A stretch of DNA of 64,000 nucleotides from Psychrobacter sp. 5A.1 (GCF_030407455.1 NZ_JASDDJ010000003.1:1-64000), one strand, 5' to 3'. Shown: positions 16,847 to 28,300, numbered from the stretch's first letter. Translations and numbers: made by a program. Notes: generated by a model not told the origin, from the sequence alone.

Positions 16847-18268
16847 TTAACGAGGCTTCTTGTCTTTGGTGGTGAATTTCTGAGTTCGATTACGCTCACG
16901 CTGACGCAATTGCTGCGCTTTAGCCTTGGTTGGCGTATCGCTCTTATTGGCATATGGGTTGTCATTTTGCTTCAAGATAACGTTAAGAGGTGTGCCTTCT
17001 AGCTTAAATACTTGACGGAATTGATTCTCTAGATAACGTTGATAGCTCTTCGGAAGCGCGCTGGTTTGGTTACCATGAATAACAATCACAGGTGGGTTGT
17101 GACCACCAATATGCGCATAACGCAACTTAATACGGCGACCAGCAACTGTCGGTGGCGGATTGGCCGTCACAGCATCTTGCAAAATCTGGGTCAAACGATT
17201 GGTCGATACTTCAAACATTGACGATTTGTACGCGCGCAAGATAGACGGATATAAATTGCCAACACCCGTACCATGTAATGCTGAGATCAGATGCACTTTT
17301 ACATAAGGAATAAAGCTAAAACGGCGATCCATTTCAATCTTGATATAGTTTCTTTGATCTTGCGTGAGACCATCCCACTTATTAATCGCAACCACCAAAG
17401 CACGACCTGCATCAAGTGCATAACCAATCATATGCAAATCTTGATCGACAATGCCTTCGTGGGCATCAATAACAATAACGGTGACGTTAGAATCTTCAAT
17501 CGCTTGCAATGTTTTGATAACAGAGAATTTTTCTACTTTTTCGTCGATTTTACCACGGCGGCGCACACCAGCGGTGTCAATCAGTACGTAATCTTTACCT
17601 TCACGCTGATAAGGAATGTAGATACTGTCACGCGTCGTGCCTGGCATATCGAATACCACTACTCGGTCTTCACCCAACAAGCGGTTCACTAGCGTTGATT
17701 TACCAACATTGGGACGACCAATAATGGCAAGCTTCAAGCCTCTTGGCTCTACAATATTCTCTTGCTCAGGCATATCTGCCGTCAATACTTCAAGCAAATT
17801 ACCCACACCGCGACCATGACTGGCCGCCATTGGGTACGGCTCGCCCAATCCTAATGCATAAAACTCAGCAGGCGCAGCATCGTGTACACCATCGACTTTA
17901 TTGGCAACGACATACACAGGCTTGCCTAGCGTATGCAAAAATTTGCCAATTTCTGCATCAGCGCCAATCATACCCGCACGGGCATCAACGACGAATACAA
18001 TGATGTCCGCTTCGTGAATGGCCGTGTGCGACTGTTCAGACATATAGTCATCGATGTTGCCACTACCGTCGTCTGCTTCACCAATACCACCAGTATCTAC
18101 AACGATAAAGGATTTGTCTTCATAGGTCGCATCACCGTATTGACGGTCACGAGTCAATCCTGATAAATCAGCAACCAATGCCTGCCGACTTTTTGTGAAC
18201 TGATTAAATAAGGTGGATTTACCGACGTTTGGACGACCAATTAAGGCGACCACAGGCTTGATACTCAT
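16847..18268 (-). CDS. der: Ribosome biogenesis GTPase Der
   Basis: Essential double GTPase acting in 50S subunit assembly. Two G domains in tandem each begin GRPNVGKST (about residues 11 and 187), with their NKVD and NKWD base-recognition motifs ([18 protein letters not shown]), followed by a C-terminal KH-like domain ([25 protein letters not shown]) and a basic tail. At 473 residues it is the normal length. It lies downstream of bamB with 473 bases between, a stretch that holds a family C repeat, so der probably has its own promoter. Confidence 0.98.
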   Translation of the reverse strand: MSIKPVVALIGRPNVGKSTLFNQFTKSRQALVADLSGLTRDRQYGDATYEDKSFIVVDTGGIGEADDGSGNIDDYMSEQSHTAIHEADIIVFVVDARAGMIGADAEIGKFLHTLGKPVYVVANKVDGVHDAAPAEFYALGLGEPYPMAASHGRGVGNLLEVLTADMPEQENIVEPRGLKLAIIGRPNVGKSTLVNRLLGEDRVVVFDMPGTTRDSIYIPYQREGKDYVLIDTAGVRRRGKIDEKVEKFSVIKTLQAIEDSNVTVIVIDAHEGIVDQDLHMIGYALDAGRALVVAINKWDGLTQDQRNYIKIEMDRRFSFIPYVKVHLISALHGTGVGNLYPSILRAYKSSMFEVSTNRLTQILQDAVTANPPPTVAGRRIKLRYAHIGGHNPPVIVIHGNQTSALPKSYQRYLENQFRQVFKLEGTPLNVILKQNDNPYANKSDTPTKAKAQQLRQRERNRTQKFTTKDKKPR

Positions 18269-18591
18269 GGGTTACTCTCAGTGAAAGGCACAATGACGGG
18301 CCGTACAGTTATTCTTATAACCAGTGACATAGCATTAGTAGCGAATATGCTGCACTTGACCGCAAATTAAAATGAATGATAGAACAATAGCAAAAATAAT
18401 AGATGGCTATTTTACGACAAAAAATAGTATATAAGATGACCTCATTATATACAGTACATATGGATAGCGCATCGGTCGCATAGAGTACGCGAAAGCCTGT
18501 GTTTAAACAAGCAATTTACACAAGGCACTAAACGCTGACTGAGCAGCGTTTGTATTTTATAACATCAAGGTCAACCCAATCGCATAATAGC

Positions 18592-18700
18592 ACTATAGTC
18601 AATCCTCTATAAAAGAGTTGCAGCGTTAACCTCGCTTGAAGTATCAGATATACATCTGCACTCGGTTGCCTTGGCTCTCTTTTAAACTGAATCAACTATA
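18592..18700. repeat. Family C repeat, full copy 1
   Basis: A 109-bp element beginning ACTATAGTCAATCCTCT and ending GAATCAACTATA, whose ends are imperfect inverted repeats of each other. Internal landmarks: GCAGCGTTAACCTCGCTTG, TACATCTGCACTCGGTTGCC and TTGGCTCTCTTTTAAACTG. It matches 54281-54380 and 58188-58296 in the opposite orientation. The rest of the 18269-18741 gap shows nothing I can name. Confidence 0.8.
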
Positions 18701-18741
18701 TTAAAACATACTATTTAATTTAATGCTTATGAATCAAAACC

Positions 18742-19950
18742 TTAGCGGGCCAATTGCCAAATCGCAACCTGTCCTGACGCGCTTTGAGTCATCAAGCGAC
18801 TGCCTTGTACTTGCAAATTAGTCAACGCGCCTTTTGTTTGTACACGGCTCACGATATCACCACTGGCAGGATCGAACAAATGCACGACGCCATCGAAATC
18901 ACCGATCGCGATATAGTTTCCAATCATCACAGGGTTGGTCAGATCGCGATACGCCAAGGCGTCACTTTCCCAAAGAACCTCACCATTGCTACGATTATAA
19001 GCGACTACTTTACCCTCTAAGCTAGTAGCAATGACTTGCTGAGAGTTGACCGCAAGTGATTTGAGACTTGCCATTTCATTGACAAACATGACCTGACGCG
19101 AGGCCAAATCAATGCCTAGCAACTGCCCACTATAACTGATCGCAAACAGTTGGCTTTTATCTACGACAGGTTTGCCATCGACATCACTCATGCGCTCGAC
19201 TTCACTACTACCAGCGCCTACGCCAACACGTCTGGACCACAGTGGAAGACCATTATCGATCGTAATCGCGTGCAGACGACCATCAGCCGTGGCCAGTAGT
19301 GCTGTCTCATTATCTAATAGCGTTGGCGCAGCACCACCTCGGACACTGATAGCAGGTACTTGAGTCGCAAACTGCCATACTGATTGCCCAGTTTGTAGAG
19401 ACAGACCATGCAAAAATCCATCATTCGCTGACAGTATCACACGATTGTTGGAAATGAGCGCTGGTGTCAAAACAGAGCCTGATAACTGTTGCTGCCAGCG
19501 CTTTGCACCAGTTGCACTGTCAAATGCCATTACTTGACCACCGCGAGTACTAACGACAGCCGTTTGGCTTAGCGCATCTACCGTAACGCCGCCTGTGATT
19601 TGATCACCAACATTGATTGACCACAAACGCTCGCCTTTAGTATTAAATCCTGTCAATTCACCACCACGTGATGCGGTAACAATCTGACCATTGGCATAGC
19701 CAACTTGCAAATCAAGCGGATCTTTTTTGCTGACTTTTTTATTACCGACATCGGTGCTAAAAACGGGCTGTAGCACACTGATTGGCTGCGCAATCTGTAC
19801 CAATTTGACGGGATCATTGACGACAGGCTTAATACCGCGGTTGCACCCAATGACTGCCGTGCTCATTACTGCCAATACGGCCACATGCATGACTGTCTTT
19901 TTGATGGTCTTGGTGCTTAACATTTTGCTAGAGCGAATAGATTGAGTCAT
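18742..19950 (-). CDS. bamB: Outer membrane assembly lipoprotein BamB
   Basis: Lipoprotein of the BAM complex that helps BamA insert beta-barrel proteins into the outer membrane. The signal ends STAVIGC (Cys36), and the rest is an eight-bladed PQQ-like beta-propeller with repeated W/G-rich strands, such as GERLWSINVGDQITGG, TGAKRWQQQL, TGQSVWQFATQVP, NGEVLWESD and FDPASGDIVSR. Length of 402 fits the family. It sits between yfgM and der, the same order as in other gammaproteobacteria. An internal Met at residue 10 could also be the start and would give a shorter, more usual signal. Confidence 0.96.
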   Translation of the reverse strand: MTQSIRSSKMLSTKTIKKTVMHVAVLAVMSTAVIGCNRGIKPVVNDPVKLVQIAQPISVLQPVFSTDVGNKKVSKKDPLDLQVGYANGQIVTASRGGELTGFNTKGERLWSINVGDQITGGVTVDALSQTAVVSTRGGQVMAFDSATGAKRWQQQLSGSVLTPALISNNRVILSANDGFLHGLSLQTGQSVWQFATQVPAISVRGGAAPTLLDNETALLATADGRLHAITIDNGLPLWSRRVGVGAGSSEVERMSDVDGKPVVDKSQLFAISYSGQLLGIDLASRQVMFVNEMASLKSLAVNSQQVIATSLEGKVVAYNRSNGEVLWESDALAYRDLTNPVMIGNYIAIGDFDGVVHLFDPASGDIVSRVQTKGALTNLQVQGSRLMTQSASGQVAIWQLAR

Positions 19951-20076
19951 TATATGTTCTCACTACAAATAAATTATTATTAATTGGTACATTGGCCAAC
20001 AGCAAATGAGTAATCATTAGGTCATATTAAAAAGGGGCTTTGGATGATTACCAATTCTCAATACTATCCTACTGAC

Positions 20077-20871
20077 TTACTGCCCAGCTTCAACCGTTGC
20101 ATCATTTGAACTATCCACAGCTAACGGCTGCGCAGCAACAGAGGGCACTTGAATAAGACTCGTTTGCTCAGCAATCGGTTCAGCAGTGATGCCCAAGCTT
20201 TCCATCTTTAATGCCAATACTGCACGCGTTTCTTGACGGCTACGTAATAGCTCCCAAGCATTGGTATAAGACTTAATCGCTGAATCTTTATTGTCTTGCG
20301 CCAAATAAATGTCGCCTAGCAGCTCTTGCTGACTGGCTTCAAACGAGCTTGGCATATCATTGTTTGCTTGCGCTAACGCTGCATCAGCATCGCCTGCGGC
20401 CAACAGTGTTTTTGCATAGCGTAAACGAGTAATCGCCTCCAAACCTGCATCACCCAAATCGATAGCCAATGCTTGCTTAAATGTCTCAGTTGCCGCCGAA
20501 AAATCATCACTATCTACTTGTTGGCGCGCCTTTATCATCAGTGCTTGCCACGCATAAACTGACTCACCATGCGTGCTCACCAAAGTATCAATATCTTTGT
20601 CTAACTGCGTGCGACTCTTTGCAAGTGCTTCTTGAGCTTCTGTTTCTAAGTCTGGGTTTTGTGAGGCCAAATTGACCTCTTCATTCAACTGCTGGATATC
20701 GGCATATTGGTCGGCAGCGACGGTATCTACTCGCGCATGATTGTCTTGCCAGTATGTCCACCCAAAGTAGGCGGCCAATGCTAACAAAATCGCAGTGACG
20801 ATATAACTGCCATATTGCTTTAATGCTTGCATAGAGTTATCTGCATTCGGCGAATTAGGTGTCAGAGCCAT
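20077..20871 (-). CDS. yfgM: YfgM-like tetratricopeptide membrane protein
   Basis: Inner-membrane protein of 264 residues with one N-terminal transmembrane helix (YIVTAILLALAAYFGWTYW, about residues 23-41) and a periplasmic TPR-like domain; YfgM in E. coli is an ancillary SecYEG/PpiD-linked chaperone partner. Recognised by the helix position, the YADIQQLNEEV heptad-like start, the TPR-like segments (AATETFKQALAIDL, LRYAKTLLAAGDADAALA) and its place between hisS and bamB. The C-terminal 40 residues are low-complexity. Confidence 0.9.
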   Translation of the reverse strand: MALTPNSPNADNSMQALKQYGSYIVTAILLALAAYFGWTYWQDNHARVDTVAADQYADIQQLNEEVNLASQNPDLETEAQEALAKSRTQLDKDIDTLVSTHGESVYAWQALMIKARQQVDSDDFSAATETFKQALAIDLGDAGLEAITRLRYAKTLLAAGDADAALAQANNDMPSSFEASQQELLGDIYLAQDNKDSAIKSYTNAWELLRSRQETRAVLALKMESLGITAEPIAEQTSLIQVPSVAAQPLAVDSSNDATVEAGQ

Positions 20872-20955
20872 ATATGTTTACCTGATAAAATTTACATTAA
20901 ATTGCGAGTGCTAAAATCAAAACCGATCAATTACGAGATGCTTAGCTAGAAGACA

Positions 20956-22245
20956 TTAGCTACGAGAAAAATTGTCTTTACTTGATAGCCAGTCTTGTGC
21001 GACGGTTTGTTGTTCACCCGTTTGCATGTCTTTGACACTAATCGTATTATCATCTAGCTCTTGCTGTGCGATGATAACCGTCAATGCCGCACCTGACTTA
21101 TCTGCCTTTTTCATTTGCGCCTTTAAACTCGTTGCACTTGCCATTTTTACTCGTACATCTGAACGGTTATAACGCAAGTTTTGTGCATAGCTTATACCAG
21201 CACTATATACATCAGGATGCGCCACAACGAATACATCACAAGCAGGCATATCAGCAATTGGTGCTACCGCTTCCATCAGTAATAACAGACGCTCCAGCCC
21301 CATCGCAAACCCAACACCAGGCTCGGATTTCACAGGATTACTACCATCTGTACCGATTGATTTTAGCTGCCCTATCAGACCATCATAACGACCACCAGCA
21401 CAAACGGTTGCTTGGCTTCCGAGCTTGTCTGTTACCCACTCAAAAACTGTTTTATTGTAATAATCAAGGCCACGTACTAAGTGCGGGTTGATTTCAAAAT
21501 CGATATTCAGCGCAGTCAAATAGGCTTTGACTTGCTCAAAATGCGCCACACTCTCTTCACCCAAGAAGTCCGCCAGCTTTGGCGCATCTGCCAATACTGC
21601 CTGTGTGTTCGCTTCTTTACTGTCTAGGATACGTAGTGGATTGGTCGTTAAACGGCGCTTACTGTCCTCGTCTAGCTGATCTTTTTTATCCGTCAGATAA
21701 GTGACCAGCGCTTCGCGATAAGCATAGCGCTCGTCCAATTCACCTAGGCTATTTAATTGCAGACGCATCTCATCTTTTAGCCCTAGCTCCTGCCACATCA
21801 AGTGAGTCATCGCAATCAGCTCAGCATCCGCATCTGGTAATGCACTACCAAAGCTCTCGACACCCAACTGATGAAACTGGCGGTAACGGCCTTTTTGCGG
21901 GCGCTCATAGCGGAACATCGGGCCGATGTACCAAAGTTTCGGGGTATCACCGCGCAATAAGTTATGCTCGATAACCGCGCGCACTGCCCCAGCTGTGCCT
22001 TCAGGACGTAGCGCCAATGGCGTTGGTGGCTCAGATTTATCAGTGAAGCTGTACATTTCTTTTTCGACAATGTCAGTAGCACCACCAATGGCACGTGCAA
22101 ACAGATCAGTTTGTTCAACGATAGGCAAGCGAATATGCTCGTAACCGTACCTGCCAAGTACATCAGCCAATATCGCTTCTAAATGCAACCACTTTGCTGA
22201 TTGATCAGGCAAAATATCATTGAACCCTTTAATAGCTTTGATCAT
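20956..22245 (-). CDS. hisS: Histidyl-tRNA synthetase
   Basis: Class II aminoacyl-tRNA synthetase charging tRNA-His. The N-terminus [13 protein letters not shown] is typical of HisRS, motif 2 is [12 protein letters not shown] (about residues 117-128), the histidine-specific loops are [15 protein letters not shown] and GGRYDGLI, and motif 3 is [12 protein letters not shown]-terminal anticodon-binding domain covers the last 100 residues. Length 429 is normal. Fits the conserved ispG-hisS-yfgM-bamB-der order. Confidence 0.98.
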   Translation of the reverse strand: MIKAIKGFNDILPDQSAKWLHLEAILADVLGRYGYEHIRLPIVEQTDLFARAIGGATDIVEKEMYSFTDKSEPPTPLALRPEGTAGAVRAVIEHNLLRGDTPKLWYIGPMFRYERPQKGRYRQFHQLGVESFGSALPDADAELIAMTHLMWQELGLKDEMRLQLNSLGELDERYAYREALVTYLTDKKDQLDEDSKRRLTTNPLRILDSKEANTQAVLADAPKLADFLGEESVAHFEQVKAYLTALNIDFEINPHLVRGLDYYNKTVFEWVTDKLGSQATVCAGGRYDGLIGQLKSIGTDGSNPVKSEPGVGFAMGLERLLLLMEAVAPIADMPACDVFVVAHPDVYSAGISYAQNLRYNRSDVRVKMASATSLKAQMKKADKSGAALTVIIAQQELDDNTISVKDMQTGEQQTVAQDWLSSKDNFSRS

Positions 22246-22362
22246 GGTACGGTCATATCCTTAAATTTTTGACAAGTATTCTATTATTGTTGTCTAAACA
22301 CTCAAATGAGTTTTATACCTGACTTGAATGTCATGGCCTAAAATATCACATCGCTCTATGGC

Positions 22363-23478
22363 TTATTTTACGCGAATGATTTCATTTTCACGCTTTTTCG
22401 CCAAATCATCGGCATGAGCACGAACCATACTTTCTATTTCATCGACTAAATTGTCTGTATCGATAAGATGGCTTTTTTCGCCCATACGGTATACCAATGA
22501 TCTAGGTGCAGCACCAACGATACCAATATCCGCCTCTTTTGCCTCGCCTGGGCCATTGACCTTACAGCCAATCACGGATAGGTTCATCGGCTCACGAATG
22601 TCTTCGAGACGCGATTCTAAAGCCGTCATCACTCTAATCACGTCGAACTCTTGGCGCGAGCAACTTGGGCAAGCGATAAAGTTTACGCCGTTCGAGCGAA
22701 TATTAAGCGATTTTAAAATATCAAAACCAATCTTAATCTCTTCTTCAGGCTCAGCTGCTAAAGAAATACGAATGGTGTCGCCAATACCGTCTAGCAACAA
22801 TCCACCCAGTGCAATAGCAGATTTAACGGCACCCGTACGGTATACACCCGCCTCCGTCACACCCAAATGTAAAGGGTTGTCAATTTGTGCTGATATCAAA
22901 CGATAAGCATCTAATGTCAAAAACACATTACTGGCTTTGACAGACACTTTGTATTGGTCAAAGTTAAGACGCTCTAAGATATCGATATGACGCATTGCCG
23001 ATTCAAGCATTGCCTCGCCAGTCGGTTCAGTATATTTACGCTGGATGTCTTTTTCTAAAGAGCCTGCATTGACACCAATACGAATGGGAATATTGTGATA
23101 TTTGGCACAAGCGACCACTTCACGTACCTTCGCATCACTGCCAATATTGCCAGGATTGATACGTAAACAGTCCGCACCTGCTTCAGCGACCGCCAGAGCA
23201 ATTTTATGATCAAAATGCACATCAGCGATTAAAGGCACGCTCACCAATTTACGAATTTCACCAAAGGCTTTAACGGTATCCATCGTTGGCGTTGATACGC
23301 GCATCAGATCCGCACCCGCTTCAACACAGCGCTCGATTTGAGCAACGGTTGCTGCCACATCGCAAGTATCGGTATTGGTCATACTTTGTACGCTAATTGG
23401 TGCATCACCACCAATCGCGACATCACCGACATAGATTTTTTTGGTCAGACGGCGATTAATAGGCGATGGCATTGACAT
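22363..23478 (-). CDS. ispG: 4-hydroxy-3-methylbut-2-enyl diphosphate synthase IspG
   Basis: [4Fe-4S] enzyme of the methylerythritol phosphate route, converting MEcPP to HMBPP. The N-terminal TIM-barrel half has [16 protein letters not shown] and LRINPGNIG, and the cluster ligands are in the C-terminal half: [10 protein letters not shown] near residue 267 and [10 protein letters not shown] near residue 307. At 371 residues it is of bacterial length. Lies between rodZ and hisS as in many relatives. Confidence 0.98.
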   Translation of the reverse strand: MSMPSPINRRLTKKIYVGDVAIGGDAPISVQSMTNTDTCDVAATVAQIERCVEAGADLMRVSTPTMDTVKAFGEIRKLVSVPLIADVHFDHKIALAVAEAGADCLRINPGNIGSDAKVREVVACAKYHNIPIRIGVNAGSLEKDIQRKYTEPTGEAMLESAMRHIDILERLNFDQYKVSVKASNVFLTLDAYRLISAQIDNPLHLGVTEAGVYRTGAVKSAIALGGLLLDGIGDTIRISLAAEPEEEIKIGFDILKSLNIRSNGVNFIACPSCSRQEFDVIRVMTALESRLEDIREPMNLSVIGCKVNGPGEAKEADIGIVGAAPRSLVYRMGEKSHLIDTDNLVDEIESMVRAHADDLAKKRENEIIRVK

Positions 23479-23620
23479 ACATAAATCCTTGAATCAAAAA
23501 TTGAAAAGCGCTAGGCTTTTGCACATTAGACGTTTGCACATATGGTATAAACCAGCTAAATCGGCTTACACACGTGAGCATTTTATTGAAAAATCAGCGT
23601 TTATGAAACTAAGAGACCCA

Positions 23621-24442
23621 TTAAGGTGTCAACTCAAAGGTGGCTTGCTTGTCAGTTGCATAAGTCCCTAGGGCAATCGATTTTTGATTGAGCATTAAAC
23701 TGACATTGTCGATATTATCAATTTGTACATTAAATGGCGGCATACCAGACAGATCATAATCCCCAGGAGATTGAGTACCACTAATGAGGCTGTTGCCAGA
23801 TGCATCTGTAATACTGATAACCGCATCATTTGTCAGCTTAACATTCAAAAAAGCAGTGGTTGCACTGGTATCCCCTACATTCAATGCTGAACCTGAGGCA
23901 CCAACACCATTGGCATCACTATTGAATGCAGCACCTTGCGCTTGCTCTATAGACGACATATCTTCGAGGGTAGAGACAGGCTCTTGATTGTTTTCTTTAC
24001 TAGCGTTACTCACCATACGGAATAAAAATACCGCCAAAATAATTAACCCAATGACACCTATGATCAATAGGGGATTAAAACGAATTCGGTTATGGGTATC
24101 GCGCTGCAAAGTTCCCATCGGACGCAGTGGTGTATCAATGTTGCTCGTTGACTTGGCCTTTAGCTCATTGGGATAAGCGGCATCAAAGCTGCTAGCGATT
24201 CTGACTGAATCCAAGCCCAGATATTTGGCATAGTTAATCGCAAAACCACGGGCAAATGCAGCTTGTGGTAACTCAGCAAAGTTTTCGTTTTCTAGCGCTT
24301 GCAAATGACGCTTTAAAATAAATAGCTCGGCCGCCGCCGCTTCTAAGCTTACTTGCTTATTTTTGCGGGCTTGCTGCAACATGGCACCAAATGATCCCTG
24401 AGCGTTAGATTGAGTGTTAGTTGATGGGGTGATCATTTCCAT
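23621..24442 (-). CDS. rodZ: RodZ-like cytoskeletal helix-turn-helix membrane protein
   Basis: Predicted bitopic protein linking MreB to the cell-elongation machinery. An N-terminal Cro/CI-type helix-turn-helix (FGAMLQQARKNKQVSLEAAA, about residues 19-90, with FARGFAINYAKYLGLD), a linker, one transmembrane helix (LLIIGVIGLIILAVFLFRM, about residues 127-145) and a periplasmic DUF4115-type beta domain (LTNDAVISITDASGNSLISG). At 273 residues it is shorter than E. coli RodZ (337). The start overlaps the end of the pilF-like gene by 10 bases, so the two are coupled. Confidence 0.92.
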   Translation of the reverse strand: MEMITPSTNTQSNAQGSFGAMLQQARKNKQVSLEAAAAELFILKRHLQALENENFAELPQAAFARGFAINYAKYLGLDSVRIASSFDAAYPNELKAKSTSNIDTPLRPMGTLQRDTHNRIRFNPLLIIGVIGLIILAVFLFRMVSNASKENNQEPVSTLEDMSSIEQAQGAAFNSDANGVGASGSALNVGDTSATTAFLNVKLTNDAVISITDASGNSLISGTQSPGDYDLSGMPPFNVQIDNIDNVSLMLNQKSIALGTYATDKQATFELTP

Positions 24443-25299
24443 GGTGCCTCTGGATTGTTAAGCCAAGTCTTAAGTTGTTTTGCTTCATCGCTTAGTGGAT
24501 AAGCGGATAAAAGCTTCTGTGCCAATTGCTGGCGCGTCGTTATATTGTTTTGTGCTGCCGCAAGTTTGATACCTTGTAAGAGCAAACGCGGGCTAATACC
24601 CTGCCCCTGCACCAACATCAATGTCTCGTCATACAGTCTCTGTGCTTGCGGTACACGGTGCTGTTCAAGCAGCAAATCTACCAACTCGATATGGGCAATG
24701 ATGCTATTACGATTGCCATCAATCGCGCGCAAAAATGCCTTTGAAGCGGCACTACGGTCATCTAACTGAAGGTAAGTGCGCCCGAGGTTTTCTAACGCAC
24801 CAATACGGCCTTCGTAGCCTAATGATGCGCCTGCAATCTCAAACTGCTCTGCCGCTTCACGGTAGCGCTTTGTCTGTGACAGATAAACACCGTAATTATT
24901 GTGCGCTTGCACAAACTCTTTATCGAGCGTGATCGCTTTTTTAAAGTACTCATCGGCTTTTTCGAGATTGAGTCGGCTGCCTTCTTGCTGCAACAAAACG
25001 CCCATCATATCATAGGCTGGCGCATAACGGCTATCAGCAGCAAAGGCTTTTTCGAGTTGGCGCTGAGCCGTATCAAGCTCGTTTTTTCGGATGTATTGCG
25101 CGGCAAGTGAGGTACGCACACGGGCAATTTCCTGCTGATCTAAATTCCGATCATTATTTGGGCGCGTGGACGATTGATAAGGAGAGCTGCCCAGCAAATC
25201 ATTGGTCGATGTGCTTTGGCAACCAGTCAGCAGAACCACCGCAAACGCCGTTGCCAGCATCACATGCTTCGACGTCGCCATCTGGGAAGTTGCTGTCAT
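24433..25299 (-). CDS. pilF: Type IV pilus biogenesis lipoprotein PilF/PilW
   Basis: Outer-membrane lipoprotein pilotin helping the PilQ secretin assemble. The frame opens at a TTG at 25395, but the ATG at 25299 gives a compact lipoprotein signal (MTATSQMATSKHVML then VVLLTGC), so I chose it; ATGs at 25281, 25368 and 25380 are alternatives. The mature part is a stack of TPR repeats, including IRKNELDTAQRQLEKAFAAD, YAPAYDMMGVLLQQEG and FVQAHNNYGVYLSQTKRYRE. Gene order rlmN-pilF-rodZ-ispG-hisS is the classical one, supporting the assignment. Confidence 0.9.
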   Translation of the reverse strand: MTATSQMATSKHVMLATAFAVVLLTGCQSTSTNDLLGSSPYQSSTRPNNDRNLDQQEIARVRTSLAAQYIRKNELDTAQRQLEKAFAADSRYAPAYDMMGVLLQQEGSRLNLEKADEYFKKAITLDKEFVQAHNNYGVYLSQTKRYREAAEQFEIAGASLGYEGRIGALENLGRTYLQLDDRSAASKAFLRAIDGNRNSIIAHIELVDLLLEQHRVPQAQRLYDETLMLVQGQGISPRLLLQGIKLAAAQNNITTRQQLAQKLLSAYPLSDEAKQLKTWLNNPEAPWK

Positions 25300-25580
25300 C
25301 AACTGCTTACCATCTTTAGAAAATAATGTTTGATATTTGAACTGACAAGAATTTTTAGAAGTCATCATAGCCGCCATCATAAAACTGTGATTCAATGCGT
25401 TCGATCAAAGAAACATCAGTTTAATAGATTTAACCCCTATAAGTACAATTTAGTTGTTATTAATTGCTGTGTTCTTCAATCTCGACCGTTAATGATACAT
25501 TTTCATTACCATTGCGACAGATAAAAGAGAGCTAAAAATCTATACCAATCAGATATTAAGGCTATCTTCTGAAGAATCCC

Positions 25581-26810
25581 CTAAACGTTTTCACGGTCTT
25601 TGATACTCTGCTGCCATGCGGCTGAGCGTCTGGTACGATCCGCCACTTGCCCAACCAATTGGCCACAGGCCGCATCAATGTCATCGCCACGGGTTTGACG
25701 AATGGTACAAACAAAACCTGCTTCGCTCAGTATATTACTAAAAGCGTGAATGCGGTTGTTGCTTGATTTGTCATAGTTTGCATGCGGAAACGGATTGAAC
25801 GGAATCAAGTTAATCTTACTTGGTAGCCCTTCTAGTAATGCAACCAACTGATGAGCATGCTCGTTGCTGTCATTGACGCCATCAAGCATCACATACTCAA
25901 TCGTAACGTGCTTTTTGTGACGTGGATTGACGTCAAACACATAGTTTTTTGCCGCAGCAATCAACTCTTCTAAAGGATACTTTTTATTAATTGGCACTAG
26001 CTCATTGCGCAGCTCATCATTTGGTGCATGTAATGAAATAGCCAATGCCACATCGATATCTTGTGCTAGTTGATACATTTTTGGCACAACACCTGAAGTC
26101 GATAAGGTAACGCGACGCTTTGACAACCCGTAAGCATGATCGCTTAACATCAGCTCCATTGAGCCAACCACAGGCTTATAATTCAATAGCGGCTCACCCA
26201 TACCCATCATCACGACGTTGGTGACATTGTTTTCCCATAGGCTATGGTCGACGTTTTCTAAGCTGTCATTTTCGTCAGTCATATATGACGCATTGGCCAC
26301 CCACAACTGCCCGATAATCTCAGCAGCAGTTAAGTCACGCTCAAACCCTTGCTTGCCGGTACTACAAAAACTACAGTCCAGCGCGCAGCCCACTTGCGAA
26401 GACACACATAGTGTCTTGCGTCCATTCAGCTTGCTGTCATCTGCAGGGATAAGCACGGTCTCAACCAATGAGCCACCCGTGACTTCAAATACCCATTTAC
26501 GCGTGCCATCATCACTATATTGACGATGAATCACTTTTGGCGGAATCACACAAGCGTTGAGAGATAATTTATCACGCAATGATTTGCTCAAATTGGTCAT
26601 TTGCTCAAAATCTGTCACGCCTTGCTGATATATCCACCTAACCACCTGTGTTGAGCGAAAAGGCTTTTCGCCAATACTCTTAAAATACTCTGCAAGTTGC
26701 GCTTGCGTCATACCCAATAGATTAGTTTTGGCATGTGCCTCGTCGACCAACTTAATGCTATCAGTAATCTTAGCAGGTACGTGCTGGATGGGTGCTTGAA
26801 CAGTAGACAT
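25581..26810 (-). CDS. rlmN: Dual-specificity rRNA/tRNA adenine-C2 methyltransferase RlmN
   Basis: Radical-SAM methyltransferase making m2A2503 in 23S rRNA and m2A37 in some tRNAs. The cluster motif C-x3-C-x2-C is in [17 protein letters not shown] (about residues 143-155), [10 protein letters not shown] is the SAM-binding stretch, and the second catalytic Cys is in [20 protein letters not shown] at the C-terminus, with the mechanistic Cys provided by this region. Length 409 fits, with about 25 extra N-terminal residues. It lies upstream of pilF; ndk is the next gene further upstream. Confidence 0.97.
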   Translation of the reverse strand: MSTVQAPIQHVPAKITDSIKLVDEAHAKTNLLGMTQAQLAEYFKSIGEKPFRSTQVVRWIYQQGVTDFEQMTNLSKSLRDKLSLNACVIPPKVIHRQYSDDGTRKWVFEVTGGSLVETVLIPADDSKLNGRKTLCVSSQVGCALDCSFCSTGKQGFERDLTAAEIIGQLWVANASYMTDENDSLENVDHSLWENNVTNVVMMGMGEPLLNYKPVVGSMELMLSDHAYGLSKRRVTLSTSGVVPKMYQLAQDIDVALAISLHAPNDELRNELVPINKKYPLEELIAAAKNYVFDVNPRHKKHVTIEYVMLDGVNDSNEHAHQLVALLEGLPSKINLIPFNPFPHANYDKSSNNRIHAFSNILSEAGFVCTIRQTRGDDIDAACGQLVGQVADRTRRSAAWQQSIKDRENV

Positions 26811-27015
26811 AATAGGTAACCTTTTTGCAGGAGCTTAGATAAGCGGTGCAATTATTTATATGGATGTTGTCATACATACATAATATATGAGTGCATGAGC
26901 AATCCGTTATGAGCGCGGTTTTTCAAAGTGACAAAAACATGCTGATAAGGGATTGATAACGCTACGTAAAATTAATAATGAGGCAAGCCATTAAAAATTT
27001 CAATGAATAATAGCT

Positions 27016-27047
27016 AAAACGGCTTATACCCATAAGATATAAGCCGT
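27016..27047 (-). terminator. Rho-independent terminator of ndk
   Basis: Perfect 10-base stem ACGGCTTATA / TATAAGCCGT with a nine-base loop, followed on the minus strand by TTTT. It ends the ndk transcript. The rest of the 26811-27211 gap shows nothing I can name apart from the presumed rlmN promoter. Confidence 0.8.
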
Positions 27048-27211
27048 CTCGCGACACGACTGATTGACAGCTAATTTGCTACGTCAGTCGTATACAGTGA
27101 ATCAAATATAAAACCAGTACGAATAAGACCAGTGTAAATCCTAACTAGCTAATTATAGCAGTTACAGCAAACAAGTCTAATGCCGTCATTGTTTATAGTT
27201 GGTTTACTATA

Positions 27212-27643
27212 TTAGCGCGTACGTGCACAAACTTCATCATCGCTGAAGAAGTAGCTGATTTCACGTGCTGCTGATTCAGCTGAATCTGAACCATGTACTG
27301 CGTTTTCGTCGATGCTGCTAGCGAAGTCTGCACGGATAGTGCCTTCAGCAGCGTCTTTAGGGTTAGTTGCGCCCATGATTTCACGATGCTGAGCGATAGC
27401 GTTTTCGCCTTCTAGTACTGATACCAATACTGGACCTGACATCATGAACGATTTTAGATCATTGTAAAATGGACGCTCAGCGTGCTCAGCGTAAAAACCG
27501 CCTGCTTTTTCATCATCAAGTTGCATCATTTTAGCAGCAACGATTTTTAGACCAGCTTGTTCGAAGCGGCTATAGATAGCGCCGATGTGGTTGCCAGCAA
27601 CTGCATCAGGTTTGATGATAGATAGAGTACGTTCGTTAGCCAT
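27212..27643 (-). CDS. ndk: Nucleoside diphosphate kinase
   Basis: Transfers the gamma phosphate between nucleoside triphosphates and diphosphates. The 143 residues are the standard length. Visible are [18 protein letters not shown] at the N-terminus, the [18 protein letters not shown] substrate segment and the active-site motif NAVHGSDS with the phosphorylated His near residue 117. A monocistronic gene: terminator downstream and a 265-bp repeat upstream. GAAGCTCC-like purines before the ATG (gagaagctccta on the complementary sense) are weak as a ribosome-binding site, but the protein start is not in doubt. Confidence 0.98.
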   Translation of the reverse strand: MANERTLSIIKPDAVAGNHIGAIYSRFEQAGLKIVAAKMMQLDDEKAGGFYAEHAERPFYNDLKSFMMSGPVLVSVLEGENAIAQHREIMGATNPKDAAEGTIRADFASSIDENAVHGSDSAESAAREISYFFSDDEVCARTR

Positions 27644-27938
27644 GAGAAGCTCCTAATAAATGATAAATTCAATAAAGAATGAAAAGGTTGATACTTTGTT
27701 TTAGCTTTGGCCACCATGTTGACTTTAGCTGATTGGCACAACTCATGTCATATCAATACATAACCATGAGCATCAACATAGGATTGCTGCCTATTATAAT
27801 GATTAAGGCTATAAATGATAGGGTTAATTTATGACCATACCTTGCATAAAAGTAAATTTATAACAGTATTTAATCTCCCCACAAGGTGAGTATTCATCAA
27901 TAGCGAATGCTCACACTATCCATCTACTTGCTTTATTA

Positions 27939-28203
27939 GGGTCTGTTGAACATTCAAATATTAGGGCTGCTGATTGCTAAAATTGCACCAAATTAGGCGC
28001 AAGCCGACGATAATGTCGAGACCTTAACTAGGATTGCAACAACGTTTGGGGTGATTTTAGCATCAGCCTTTCAGGGCAGTACTATTTTCTGCCAATATAT
28101 GGCGAAATTGTTTAACCTAGAATGACTAGGCGTCAAAAATTTCACTGCATATTGTCTAAAAAATAGTGACTGCCAGCACCACATTTGAATGTTCAACAGA
28201 CCC
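27939..28203. repeat. Family B repeat (MITE-like), full copy
   Basis: A 265-bp non-coding element with perfect terminal inverted repeats of 21 bases starting GGGTCTGTTGAACATTC, flanked on each side by TA, the presumed target duplication. No open frame of note inside. Remnants of the same ends occur at 1499, 11487 and 42745. The TA duplication and ends point to a mobilising transposase of the IS5 superfamily or a similar group; this is inference. Confidence 0.9.
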
Positions 28204-28268
28204 TACTCATCACATTTATTATTTATAGTAGCAAGACTGAGTGAGATTTTTCTATAAATGTCACTAAC

Positions 28269-28300
28269 GAAAAAACCCTCAGCACATCACGCCAAGGGTT
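28269..28300 (-). terminator. Probable terminator downstream of the LprI-like gene
   Basis: AAAACCC / GGGTTTT stem with a loop of about 18 bases and T-rich flank on the minus strand. It probably served the gene that ends at 28439; a truncated family A repeat lies between. Confidence 0.55.

Noticed and set aside
27939-28203. Possible complete insertion sequence
   Set aside because: No transposase frame of any length inside; only the ends and TA duplications are present.
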